DNA from: Anoplolepis gracilipes
Lineage: Eukaryota > Arthropoda > Insecta > Hymenoptera > Formicidae
Length of the DNA: 64,000 bases
Reading direction: 5' to 3'
Assembly: GCF_047496725.1 (NCBI RefSeq)
Contig: NC_132979.1
Location: 7,766,501 to 7,830,500 of the forward strand
Shown: positions 46,830-59,400 of the stretch, one piece after another
Layout: every line of letters begins with the position of its first letter
How positions within the stretch are numbered: the first letter of the stretch is position 1
Program-made: the position numbers and the translations under genes
Notes under the pieces: model-generated
Seen by the model: only the letters and a program-made list of their open reading frames with translations
Told to the model about the DNA's origin: nothing
Databases searched by the model: none

Positions 46830-47119
46830 TCAGAATGTTAGAAGCGTCGATGATCGCTTAAAAAAACCTGTGGTTGAACATTGTGGATCTTTTTCTCTGT
46901 GAAGTAAAGGTACACTTTCCGAATACTTATAGTGATTCCCGTACTCGTGTCTACAGTTATTATATGCCAAGTATTTTTGCAATCCAGCCTGTTGCTTGAC
47001 ATGATAGCGCTGAGACGGTTGCATATTTTTGTACATCCTTCTATACTTATCTTCCATCACTGACTTGTGTTTCTGCTCTACAACGAACGTCGGTGAAGAA
47101 CCATTATTCCTTATTTTCC
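46830..47119 (-). CDS. Possible alternative 3' exon of the monocarboxylate transporter gene
   Basis: An open segment after an acceptor (AAATTTATAG|GG, AG at 47121-47120) runs 96 codons to a TGA at 46832-46830. It encodes a polar, basic tail with VVEQKHKSVMEDKYRRMYKN, a Tyr/His-rich part and SVPLLHREKD. If exon 7 of the transporter is cut at a weak donor (AATG|GTTGGT, GT at 47430-47429), this exon joins in frame and extends the protein to 633 aa. It lies only 300 bp past the shorter stop and on the same strand. It could instead be 3' UTR. Confidence 0.35.
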
Positions 47120-47422
47120 CTATAAATTTAATAATTACAAAGGAAATTTAATATAGAATATAATTAAATATAGAGAAGCGTAAGGTGAAAGCAACTAATC
47201 TTATAATTAATTGTTAGTATTGATGATAACAAAGATAATATTATCTCATAAGAAAAATATTATATTTTGAATGATATATTTATAATATTTTAAAATACCT
47301 TTTTCAATCGACAATAATAATCTAATGATCAAATGATCAAACGATAAATCTTCTTGTTCTGACGATTACAGCATAAAACACACAGCACATTAAAATGATT
47401 AGATGATATATAAATACCTGTT

Positions 47423-50205
47423 TTACCAACCATTCTGGCAATCCGTTTTATTCGAGCGATTTTCCGGATCATTTGAACTCTCATCGTCTTTAACGCACCT
47501 TATCAGGAACATTGTCAACCCCCCCACTATCGGAGGAACGCCGGCTAACAGGAAAGGCAAATCGTAGCTACCTAGTATTTATAACATATATTTTATTAAT
47601 TATTAATTTTTGAAAAAAAATTTAAAGAAAAAAGATTTTTTGTTTTCTCATTCTATCGATGATGAAATAATTATATTAAGAACTTTACCAGTATGATCAT
47701 ACAGAAGTCCCGCGATGGGTGGGCCAACTGTTAGAGGTATAGAGCACATTCCTAAAAGAAAACCAATGGCCTGAGTCGCATCGTTGCGACCGCAAATATC
47801 GAATACAATCGGGCCAAGTAACGATATAAAGCATCCGTCGAACAGTCCCATGCCTAGCGAGATAGCCAGGAGCACGAGGAAGGACTTAGTGACCGGAAGA
47901 AGCATCGTGAGGATGCCGATACTTAGAAATGAAATCTAAAGAAAGAAAACAGGAGTCTATTTTTGGTATTTTTTTAGTTATATATTTCTAGTATAAATAT
48001 TAAATATTTTACAAAAGAAAGAAAAGTGTAGCTTTGAATATTTTTCAGTTACATTTACCTGCTGTAACAATACTCGGTTCACTTTCGGCAAGTCAGCGAT
48101 GTAGCCAAAAATTAAACGGCCAATACCGGAAGTGATACCGATGCACATGACCGGTAGTTTGCCATCGGCATCCTTGAACGTCATAGATACGAATTTTCCT
48201 ATGTGAACATATGGGACGAAATATCTGCAATAAAACACAATCAATAGTTTTAATACCTATACAAATAGACCTATATATGTATATAATTGAACTCTATAAT
48301 TAAATATAAAAAAAAAAAAAATAATAATTGTGCAATATAAGACAAATAATATTCATGTAAAAAGAAAAAATTTATAGGAGAAAGATTATAAATAATCACT
48401 CCAAATATCGTCATTTTATAAAATTTTTCAGACGAAACTAATCGAACGGCGATTAGTTGATGATTGTAGTAATTTATTGAAATTATCTATGAGGGTTTTA
48501 ATCTTCATAACGTGATATGTTATTTATATCATGAACCGTGATAAACTGAGAGCGTATTTCATTTTTACATCGCAAAGTAATTGGAGCTAAGCGTAATGAT
48601 TGTGCGAACAATCGACTCACCCGAAAAGGGCGAGAGGAATAGAAAGAGCCCATACGACATATCGTTTTTTCTTCCAAATAGATACGTTTACAAATTGTTT
48701 TAAACTATTTCGCAACGATTTCGCCTTATGTTGCGATTCATCTTCCGGCATATTCACTGAAAAAAAAATGCTTGCTTATCTTTTTATTTTCTCTTAATAC
48801 ATATGCACGTTATTAATAAACTCTAAATTAACTTTTAATCCATTTATAAATGTAATAATAACTATATAATATAAACTCTGCTTCGCGTGCATATTTATAA
48901 TTTTAAAAGCAACTAAAGATGAAGTCATTTTTGCAAATTATTTTATGTAAATAAAAAAATTTAAATAAAATCCTCGTGATATTTTATATACATATAAGAT
49001 TACGAAAAAAACGATAAAGAAATAAAGATACAAATAAAATCCTTGAAAACTTTAAAGGAAGCTCACGTGGTATCGGCTTGAAAAGAATCGCGCAGGCCAT
49101 GATGATGGCCGTGAGCGCGGCCAGGCTTCTCAGTGTCCCTTCCAGACCTAAATGTCGTAACAGATACTCCATGAGAAATGGAATGAGCGTTGTGAATACG
49201 GAACTGCCGGCCGTGACGATGCCGTTCACCAAGCCTAGGTACTTCTTGAAATAGTGGCCCAATATCGCCAGGCTCGGGGTGTAAGCGAGACTCGCACCAA
49301 GTCCGTACATAACACCATATGTCAAATAAAGTAGTTCCACCTGATGAAACATAAAACGAGATATAGGTTTCTCCTTTATTGAGCGAGTTACAAAAATCAT
49401 CATGAGGAAAAAGATATCTTTTTTTTTTCTACTACCTTATCCGTTAACAGCGAGGAAAGAAGCATGCCAACAGACGCGATCGCACCTCCTACGAAGGTGG
49501 TTATTTGGATGCCGAATTTATCCGTCAACATACCAGCGATCGGCGATAGGAAGAATGTAATTCCGATAGTTAACGAGCCAACTAAAGCTAAAAAAATTTC
49601 ACTTTGAATTAGTTATCACATATAAAATCAGTCTTCCAAGATTAATTCAGGAGAGAATTATTTTTCTCAATAAAAAAAAAAAAATTATCTTTCAAAAATC
49701 TTTTTACATTGTTATCTTATCTCTAAACTTTGTATTTTTACATAAATATAATTGATCTTTTAATTAAAATTCTATATACATAAATCAGAATTCATTGGTA
49801 TATGTATGTCTTATTACATTTGATCGGGATTAATTAAGGGCTGAAATTCTGAGACAATAAACATACAGTAATAATGGATGAGGAAACGATTATGCCAATT
49901 AGAGATCGCGACGAACAATAGGAAGCACGTTGCAAATTAATAGCGCGTATCTAGGTCGGCATTTTATGAATTACATTTATTTTTCGAGATGGGAACAATT
50001 AAGTTGTTTGAGCAGCACATCAAGTAGTATGAATTAACCTCTATTACTGTAAATGAATGTCTAATTATCGGACAATTTAGATCCTTGATTTAAGGGCATT
50101 ACCCATGTAAACAATTAATCTCGTTGGTGACTTTTAATTTATGTATCGAGCAAATGATTCTTCCTTTCGTTACTCAATTTGAGTAGATTTAAATATGAAA
50201 AAAGA

Positions 50206-50268
<63 letters not shown>

Positions 50269-51054
50269 TATATAATATTAATAACAATAATAATGAAAGA
50301 CGTTGCTCGTGTAATCGATAGCGTTATCGAATAGACGAACGGATTTACAAGCATAAAGAATTCAGATAATGAGGTTCATCGAACCGCTTCATACACTCGT
50401 GGTCGTGATATCTCGAATATCCACGGGTGATCTGTTTGAAAAATTGCGATATAATTAAATTCTCGCCGACGACATAAATTGTCAATTGTTGTCTGAATTG
50501 TACATATATACGCACAAACATATAATTATAAATATTTTTTAACTACTTGAATATACACTCAGACAGCACAAAATATTCTAACAACATGAAAAGTTAAGAT
50601 GCGGTAATTTAGAAGAATATAATAAGCTAGGTGATGAGTGTAAAGTGTGTAAATTTTGTAACAGAGGATGGGTTAATATTGAACACTTTGTATCGGAATG
50701 TGTGGTGACGAAGGAATGGTTTAGTGAGTTAGGTGACGAATGCGCTGAAGACACAGAATAACAAGAATTTTCAATGACGAATTAGATGTGAAGAAAAGGG
50801 TATTGTTAAAAAGATTTTGGAAGGAGAAAGAATTTAGAAAGAATAAGAGTTTATGTGAGAATGTGAGAGAATATATAAGGGCAGATTTAGGAATTAAAAT
50901 TTAGATAAGGTATTTATATTTTTTTTTTTTAAGGTATTTATGGTATTTAAGATAGATGAGTAGGCATAATGTATTGATGTGATCGAGGAAAGGTATGAAA
51001 GAATGTGTGATTTCGACTTCTAATCCAAGTCCCTTCTTGGCTTATATGCTGATG

Positions 51055-51094
<40 letters not shown>

Positions 51095-54000
51095 TAACAA
51101 CATGATTTCCATATATCCTGAGAATATTGCGAAAAAAATTGTATTGTTGGAATATATATACTTTATAAGTCCTCTTGATAGATATTCTTAATAAATAAGA
51201 ATATATTTTCTTTTTTACATAATATTTTTTTGAAATATCTTATTTATATAAATTAAGTAAAGCTATGTATATTTACTTGTCAAAATTTTAGTAATTAGTA
51301 AATTATTGTCATTAATAATCCTAAATATATTAAATAATAATGGTAAGAAAATATCCTATTCAGTGTATATATATTCTTATATGTTAAGAATATCTGAAAT
51401 TATTCTGTTCTTTAGAAGATTTTTCTTTTAAATTAAAAGGATCTTTTTAGCACTTATTTTTTTCAAAGGAAGATATTACAAATGAAATATTCTTAAAATG
51501 AGAATATATAATTTTTTCAACGTATGCATGTCATTTTGGGACCAAATATTATCTGAAAATTTATTTAATATCCAAAGAAGACTCTTATAATTTAAATATT
51601 ATTATATAATATTCTGTAGACAGAATGTGACTGTCTACTTCTAGTATTCAATTAAAAGTATAAAAACTCTGTTCACATACTAATTTAGAATATTAATTCT
51701 GAAAATGTTTAAACATTCTCCTATGTCATTCTATAAAAAAAACTTAAGTTATGTAGGCGCAGCCCATTATTCATTATATTATTCATGCATATAGCCTTGT
51801 TATTGGATTATAATGTTATTTAATTACACTAAAAAATTGTATTCTCGAAACGTAGAAACCTTTTATAAACTGTTTTTTAAATAAATGTCTACTAAAATGT
51901 CTATTTAAAATTGTTTATTATCATTGGGATTAATAATTCTAAATATTAATGTAAATAAATAATAGGGTAAGAAAATATCCTTTCTTATTCAGTATATTTT
52001 CTTTCAGTATATTAGAATATCTGATATTATTCTTTTAAAGGATTCCTTTCTTAAACCGACAATAAAAGGATCTTTTTGACGCTTATTTTAGAGAAAAAGA
52101 TATTATAAAGATAAAATATTCTCTCAAAATGAGAATATAATTTTTTCGATGTAGATTTCAACTATAGAATTATGAATTTCTGTTGGCTATGGTTGGCTAT
52201 TATCAAATTGAAAAAAATATTTATCCAACATATCACCAATTGCCTAATTCAAGAATTGACATCAAAGATTTAATATAAATGCTTAAAATAATCAAAACGC
52301 TACGTCAAAATTATAACATACACTAGATATGATATAATTTAATAAGCATTCTCATAATTGTCCGAATTTATCATTAAAGTAAATCAAATCGTGGCAAGTC
52401 GGTTCTCTTTGAACTAAGCATATTTGTGCCTTATCATTAAATAAACACTTTGGTTTGAAATCGATACTTAATTGCCATAATCTGTGCAAAGTATAACGAA
52501 GCAAAGGAAATGATGTATGTGTAAATGTTTTTGTATATAATATCATTACAGTGCTTATGCTGTGTGTTGTTTTTTTTAAACTTTCCTACCAATTTTTTTG
52601 GCCGAATTACATGACTTTAAAATTAAATCTGTATTTTTCCAAAATGTTGTCGACATTTGGCAAAAAATTGTCGTACATAGACAGAAAATTAGAAAAACAT
52701 TTTAAAGTTTGAAGTTTCAGTTTTAAGCTAAGATTAAGTCTGATTTATGCTATAATCAATAACTTTATACAGTTATTTGATAACTAATCACCAACGTCAA
52801 CAATGTTAAAGGTTGAATATACGAATTCAATTTTTAATTTGTTAAAGAATAATTTATACAAAAGTTAAGTAAGCTTGTTATTTTATTGTTAACGATAGTT
52901 TTTTTTAATTTTTTCAGTACTTACATTATTACTAAAAAATAGGAAAAATTTTAAACTTCTTAATGTTGTAATTTTGGCCATGATTGTATATTACAGTCAA
53001 ATGTATAATGTCGTTTATACATTGCATTTATCTAACTCATTATAAAGTAGAATAAAAATAATAATATATAATAATAATGTAATAAATAAAACGACATGTA
53101 CGCACACGTATTAAAGAATCATATAACATCATAAAATTATATCCTACCAATAAATCAGTTATTAGCAAACACGAAATTGAATTTGGCCATGAGTTTGAGT
53201 GGTAACAAACCGATTATTTTACATAATGAAAAATTGGTTAAGAAGAGAGAAATAGCTGAAATTTTTTTCATCAAAAAATTTAATTCCACGATTAATCAAA
53301 CATTTAATTTTCTACAAAAATTTAAAAACAAAAGTTTACAAACTCATGATGACATAACGTGTCTCGTTGTGTGCGTTTATTTAAATTTATTAATCATTGA
53401 TTTTGGTCGAAACGTCGTGTTAATAAATTAAATGATTTTGGCTAGCTCGTTTTAATTAACCCCTTGTTAATAATAATAATAATCTATATGTATTTTAATA
53501 TATTAATATATTATTAATATAATATTATTATTTATGATAATAAATTATATATATTTAACATATTATTATACATATATAATTATATAATTATAAGTATATA
53601 ATTATACATATATAAACTATATGTCTTTCTGACTGACAGATATCGTACCTGCTTTGGAAGACACTTCAGCTTCACCGGCCTCCGTGAGTCGTTTTTGGAG
53701 CTCCGGATAGATGAGAGAATAGGTGTTGATAATGCTGAAGAGCACGCCGTTTATCGTGAAGCTGCCGATCATGATCATCCAGGCCCTCAGGCCGCCATCG
53801 GGCGGTTCGACGACCATCCTCGTCGGCTCGCTATCCAGATCCTCGTCGAGCTCCTTTCGCGCCTCGTTTCCGACGTTCATCGTGTCCTCTGCTTTGTGAA
53901 CTCTTCTTGACTTCCCGATCGACGCATCGATCGTCACTGCCGATGCCGCGCTCTCGGCCAGAAGAGGGTTGCCCTCACTCCAATCAGAAGTGTCGGGGTC

Positions 54001-54144
54001 GGCCTGACGACGTTGCACATGGCTCGCTGGGTAGCTCGGATTATTCGTGGCTGTACAATCCATCGTTCGGATCGACGCGGTGGCATTATTTTCTGGAGCA
54101 AAGCCACCGTCGTCGCCGCGATCGGCTCCCTCATCGGTCGTCAT
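47423..54144 (-). CDS. Monocarboxylate transporter (SLC16/MCT family)
   Basis: Seven exons, 54144-53649, 49587-49436, 49340-49067, 48756-48621, 48224-48059, 47935-47689 and 47571-47423, join to 539 aa. The first 115 residues form an acidic cytosolic leader. The family signature follows at 116-122 (DGGLRAW) leading into TM1, and the second signature YFKKYLGLVNGIVTAGSS lies in exon 3. Twelve membrane spans are expected; hydrophobic stretches recur through exons 2-3 and 5-7, with the usual charged cytosolic loop between TM6 and TM7 in exon 4 (NMPEDESQHKAKS). MCT proteins are plasma-membrane major facilitators, many moving lactate, pyruvate or aromatic amino acids with protons. The substrate here cannot be told from sequence. 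The 4-kb first intron holds a retrotransposon fragment and MITE relics. An alternative C-terminus may exist (46830-47119). Confidence 0.92.
50212..50261. repeat. (GA)n microsatellite in transporter intron 1
   Basis: About 25 uninterrupted GA units on the plus strand. Confidence 0.9.
50590..51088 (+). mobile_element. 5'-truncated, dead non-LTR retrotransposon fragment with 17-bp target duplication
   Basis: ATATTCTAACAACATGA occurs at 50573-50589 and again at 51089-51105, exactly flanking the segment, as expected for target-primed reverse transcription. Inside, a frame at 50588-50761 encodes a Cys/His cluster typical of the C-terminal end of non-LTR polyproteins (CKVCKFCNRGWVNIEHF, then SEC, about H plus 5). 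A stop and a frameshift separate it from a second basic stretch (KKRVLLKRFWKEKEF) at about 50764-50904. The 3' end carries CCCTTCTTGGCTTATATG-type sequence, GATGAATAAATTA and a TA microsatellite tail. It inserted in the transporter's first intron, opposite to that gene, and is not mobile on its own. Confidence 0.85.
51305..52153. repeat. Diverged direct repeat pair (~220-245 bp each)
   Basis: About 51305-51523 and 51909-52153 share, in order, TAATAATYCTAAATAT, GGTAAGAAAATATCCT, GAATATCTGA, AAAAGGATCTTTTT, AGATATTA and AAAATGAGAATATA with ATTTTTTC-GTA. Identity is clearly lower than in the other duplications of the window, so this pair is older. Both lie in transporter intron 1. Confidence 0.7.
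52560..52986. mobile_element. Decayed second copy of the 1757-2308 MITE family
   Basis: Blocks AAACTTTCCTACCAATTTTT, GGCCGA, TTAAATCTGTATTTTTC, ACATTTTAAAGTTTGAA and TTTTTTAATTTTTTCAGTA line up in order with the interior of the element at 1757-2308. The right end (TAATTTTGGCCATGATTGTA) corresponds to its terminal repeat. An insertion of roughly 100 bp interrupts it and the left terminus is missing. Confidence 0.7.
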
Positions 54145-57100
54145 TGTTATCGAAAATTATTTTCGTCGATTATTAACACCGCTCCTTCGAAAGATATCTG
54201 TAAACTTAACATAAAAATATTGTTACAACAGATCGTCAGAGATTCATTTTTTAACATTATATCCCCCTAGTAATAAGCTAAATTAATACAAGATTTTATA
54301 TTAAGATATTATTGCCTTACACATTTTTTATTTTAAAATATATTACATATAATTTTAAAATTATTTTAAAATATTTTAAATTATTATTATAATTAATACT
54401 AACATCTTGTGTCACGTAATGCGATTTTTCGTGCAAGTTTGCTTGTTGCAGCGTTTTACAAAGCAAAATAGGCGCTATTTTTTCATTTAAAAAAATTTTT
54501 TTATTTTCTTCAATGAAAACCTGTTGCGCACTCAGGTAGCTCAGCTTGAAGTAAAACGCGTAGAACGCAGGATACGTAGCAAATTACGCATGCTATCCAA
54601 CATCGTAAAAAATCGCATCGTGTGGAATAGATATTAAAATTTTTGCAACTCATTGAGATTGTTTCACTGAAAATAATTTTAATATCTAGTTTATAGATTA
54701 AAGCTTAATTCTTTGAGAAGTTTATTTAACAATCCACAAGTCGAAAAAAATACAAAGATTCTGAATAATGAATTAATTGACGGATAAATTAATCAATAGT
54801 AATCTAAAAAATTATTATTATACGTTATGTGCGGTGAAAAAAAGAGAGAGAGTCGCAGCACTTTTCGGAATATATATACCAAAATGTAAAAATAATTTCA
54901 TCGAAAAGAGAAAAAAATATTCCATCCAGCACGAATATATATATGTACGTCGCATATAAAAGATATGCAATGCTATATGTGCTACACCGTTACATAAAAG
55001 TCTGCAATGTAAAAGACTTGATGAGTCTTTGAAGCTGAAGAATACAGCTCCAAAGACTGCAGCTTAACCGTTTAACTAACTCTGCCGATCTAGCACATCG
55101 GTATCAAGAGACCGGTAGTGTCTCGCATCAAGTCACGCGTAGCAACAGTGAAACGGATCTATACGGATTTTTTTATCTTTTATCGGATCTCTGGATTAGA
55201 TCGATCGAAATTTAATTTAATTGATCTGTAACGGAATCGATGAAAGAGTCAAACAAATAATAAAACAAAAGGTTTATCACCAAGTGCAAATTCTATTAGT
55301 GTTTCGCTTGCAGATATTATTAGTTGGTTTTTGACAATAATGGTGTCCAATGTTCATCGAGATTTGATGACCAAAAAGGAAATGGATACAGGCAAAAGTT
55401 AGCGCACGTTTATAGCAGGATTAATTTAGTATGTACTCGAGCAATCTGTGTGTCTCTTGATAATTTTCAATACTTTTGTTTTGAATATATAATATACGTA
55501 AAATAAAACATTATTTATTGTATATACGAAGTCATTAATGTTACTTTATGCAACTTGTTTCATTCTTAGCTTTGCAAGATGGATATTAATATCTATTGTA
55601 CGCCATAATTATGGCGTGCAATTTCTAATGGAAAATTTATAAATGTGTTTTAATCTTATCTGAGAAAAATTCGGGCTCAGTTACTTCTTGATTCAATTAT
55701 TTTAACTGCTATAATTTAGAAGTAAAAAATTTACAGCAAATAAAATGAATGTGTGATTCATTCTTATTACGATAAATATTAATAAACTTATTTTTTATAT
55801 AAACATATTTTATTAATGGAAACGATAAGGCTCTAATGTAAAACAAATTAAAAAGGAAAACAACTTTCTTGCGCCTTAATTTCTTACGCTTCTCTTTCAT
55901 TGACCGTTATTTTTTTTTTAATTAACATATTTTCTGTTTAGATAAAAAGAAAAATTTTATTGACATAAATATATATCAACAAATATTAATTACTGGAATA
56001 ATATCAAACAATTATCAAGTTAATATTGATCTGTTATATTAATAATACATTTTTAGTCAATAAATAATTATCAATTTACGTTGTTTTGTTTATTCGTTTA
56101 TCAAAATTAAATTACTGTTCCAAATTATTATACATATATATATGTACAAATAAATTAGTTTTTAAAGCTAAACAGATTAAAGATATTAAATTTATTTAGC
56201 AAGTTATTTACCCATATGAGTTAATAATGCATTTTATCTTATTGCGAAATATATACGTATATTGTTTCGAAATATTGCTTCTTAAATAAAGTACATTAAC
56301 CTTATTACTACATTTTAACTGCAGTAAAGTGCACCGTCTACATTTAAGTGGAATAATAATCATATTTGCTGACGAGACGTCAATTTTATATTGTACAAAT
56401 TCTTTACATACTATTCATTTTGTTAACCATTCAAAAATTCTCGTATTTTTTAAATATATTTCTGATAACATCATGAAATGATAAAATTTGTTAAATTAAA
56501 AAAATTTTTCAAATTTTAAACTTTGAATTTTTCAACAACAAGCACTCTATTTAGCATCTTAGAATCATGATCTCAAAGTTTTGCGCAATATTTTATATAT
56601 TATTTATGATTCACGACATGCTACTTTCATTGACATGACTTCATATTCTTCGCGAGTCGCGCACGAGTTAAACATTTAATAGTCTTCAACAATTTAATAA
56701 TCTTCCAATAGCGTATCAATCATCAAACATGGTTTTTTATAAGCTTTAAAAAAATTAAAGCTGAAGTACAAACAATCTTTTTCTTTTTTTTCGTAGATTT
56801 CATATAGATGCAAGTTAAGAATGTAACAAAAAAGATAATAATAAAAAAATGTATTTTTAATAAAATGTACATTTAATGTACTTTTAATAAAATATTAAAA
56901 ATACATCACAGATAACTACATTAAAAATAAATTCGAAAACTTGAGTGATATTATTAGAAAATTAATGTTAACATTATCAACAAACACATATGGGTATACA
57001 TCACATATATATTTTAAAAACATGTCAGGTATATCTTTATTGAACTTCATTGAATGTAATAATAGAGAAGACAAGAGAATTATCTTGACAAAAGAGTAAA

Positions 57101-58830
57101 GTGATCATTTATGGAGTAAAATATTTTAAAGAAAAAAATATTTTTCAGAAAAAGAAAGAAAGGATATTAGATCTCATTAACTTTTATTTTAATAGTATTT
57201 TGTTTTTTACATAAGAACTGATTATACATATATGTATATATTATAGAAGAAAATATATTACATGTAATAAAATGTTAAAGAGAGGGAGAGAAAGAGAGAA
57301 TTTAATAAATTTTATAAAAATACTTAAGAGATTATCAAGTATTTGATATATTTTTCGAATTTTTTAGGCTTTTCCATAAAATTTAATTTTTAAATAAGCA
57401 ATTTTTTTGTAAGTAATTTGTAATTTTTGGAAGTAATTATTTTTTTATTTATTAAATACTGCATATTAATTGATACTGGAGAATATATGTTAAGCAAATG
57501 GCAATATGCTAAAATTATTGTTTAATATAGAGAGATATTTTAAAAATAAAGCTTCATGTAACAACAATTTTTGATACATACACAAAACCGTATATAATTT
57601 TTAATTACTTACTGTTATCGTCTGAAAAAAAACAGTCATTAAGATTAAGCGTACAAAATATTTTATCAAGAAGGCTCGACATTCAAAAACTGAAAGATTA
57701 ACAATTGAACGCGCGATGTTACTTGGTACGTAATTATGTAAAATATATTACATAATACGTACATAATTATGTAAAAAGAAGAAAATCTTTTAATTCGGTT
57801 TGTATAAAAGTTGGTGTTTTTCTAAGCTATATTAAAAAATTATCGTGTTAAGGTATATCCATGGATATTTACTACTATATTTATCAAGCTATTGCATCAG
57901 CCGGTATAAAAGACGGACATCACGTGTCAAATAATCATGAAACACAAACGCCGACATCAAGATATTTGTATGTGGCCACCTGAAGATTTTTTTGACCTTG
58001 TGTCTGGACAAAATTACGCTTGATTAGTGGAATAAGTTCTTAGAATCAGAGACCTCAACTTTGCAAAACATTTTGTACAATTTTCTCGCATGCTGCATAT
58101 TTCTAATAATTAAACTTTTTTAATATTGTATGTTACATATTATAATTATCTTGGCTAATCGAAATTACGTTTAAAAGAGCATCTAGACGAATAATTTAAA
58201 TATATGACTTTTTTTTAAATAATAATTTCTATTTCACATACTTTTTATCTTACGAGAAGAAAGCATTTAACCATCCCAATATCAAATATCCATTAATTTT
58301 ATCATTGAATGCCTACAAAGAACAAATCTCAGATGGGCCTAATGATTCATCGACTAAAATTACGTGTCCAAGAAACACTTATATACAAAAGGTCGTGTTT
58401 CTATTTGGCGTGATGCCAATTCTAGGGCGGATATACTAGTTCTAAAATTCAGAGAGATTTCTGTTCTGAGTTACACATATGCATTTTCAGTAACAACATT
58501 ATAGTAGCAAATCCCGCAAGAAGTACTTATCGGTCAAAAAAATGTTTTATTCTCAGAGAATTACTTTCAGAAATATCTCTTCTGGTAAAAATTAATATCA
58601 TTTCCTCACCTATTCCAATGTATAACATAGATTTTGTACGAATCTTTAAATTTTTTTCCATATGAAACTTATCTCTTTTTTAATATCTTTAAAAATTGTT
58701 AGAAATAGCATATCATTTTTAAATAAATTTAATAATCAATCAATTAAATTATATTTACTTATATTTTCATGCAATAACTCTTTTGATATTCAATTTATTA
58801 CTATATAAATTTAAATTTAAATTCTAATCG
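54145..58830. other. Gene-free AT-rich stretch upstream of the transporter
   Basis: No exon, RNA gene or clear element is visible; frames are short and featureless. A tRNA-like D-arm around 55040-55085 on the minus strand lacks the rest of a cloverleaf. The transporter's 5' UTR could extend into or across this region. Confidence 0.55.
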
Positions 58831-59035
58831 AGAGAGATTCACGCTGCTCCGATAGCACGTGGTAGGAATATACGTATAATGGTCGGAAATGGTGTGAGAG
58901 ATTACCCGGTTCAGACGATCCTCGAGCGTGGCAGCGAGTGCGTCAGATATGTGTATCTGATGAAAAATTACAAACTTCAACGGAAAGGCGTCGGCTCCGT
59001 CCTCGGACGGAGTCAGTGGCGGCGAAAGAAGACAC

Positions 59036-59118
<83 letters not shown>

Positions 59119-59400
59119 CAGAAGAAGAAAAAGAAGAAAAGGAAAAAGAAAACGCGAAGCGCCCGACTAATCGCCCTCGAGGATCGACTGACCGATCGCG
59201 CCGTCGGACATAAACTAAGGAGGCGACCGGCCTCGGAGACGGATTGGGGAAGAGGTCGAAAGTTCCAAGAGAATATGCTCTAATGAATCAAGAGAGAAAC
59301 TAACTAAGCGAGAGAAAGATGGAGCGAACGAAAGAGAAGAGCAGACGTGACGGAAGAGAAGGAGGGAGAAATGAAGGCGGGACACCGATAAGTCGACATG
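58830..59400 (-). promoter_or_regulatory. GC/GA-rich candidate promoter region with (GA)n tract
   Basis: A GC-rich island in otherwise AT-rich DNA contains an (AG)n run at about 59035-59116. On the minus strand, GGTCAGTC (initiator TCAGTC at 59191-59186, A+1 at 59189) precedes the CT-rich tract, as in many insect 5' UTRs. The transporter gene (minus, ATG at 54144) is the nearest gene that could use it. The long plus-strand frames across the island consist of Arg-Glu repeats from the microsatellite and are not coding. Assignment is speculative. Confidence 0.3.

Noticed and set aside
53177..53431. 84-codon plus-strand frame within transporter intron 1
   Set aside because: AT-rich, Lys/Asn/Ile-rich composition without motif or splice support.
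55035..55090. tRNA-like D-arm (TAGTTAAACGGTTAAG) on the minus strand
   Set aside because: No anticodon stem or T-arm with GGTTCGA follows, so neither a tRNA nor a SINE head can be supported.
58879..59283. 134-codon frame with long Arg-Glu repeats
   Set aside because: It is a translation of the (AG)n microsatellite; flanking sequence shows no domain.
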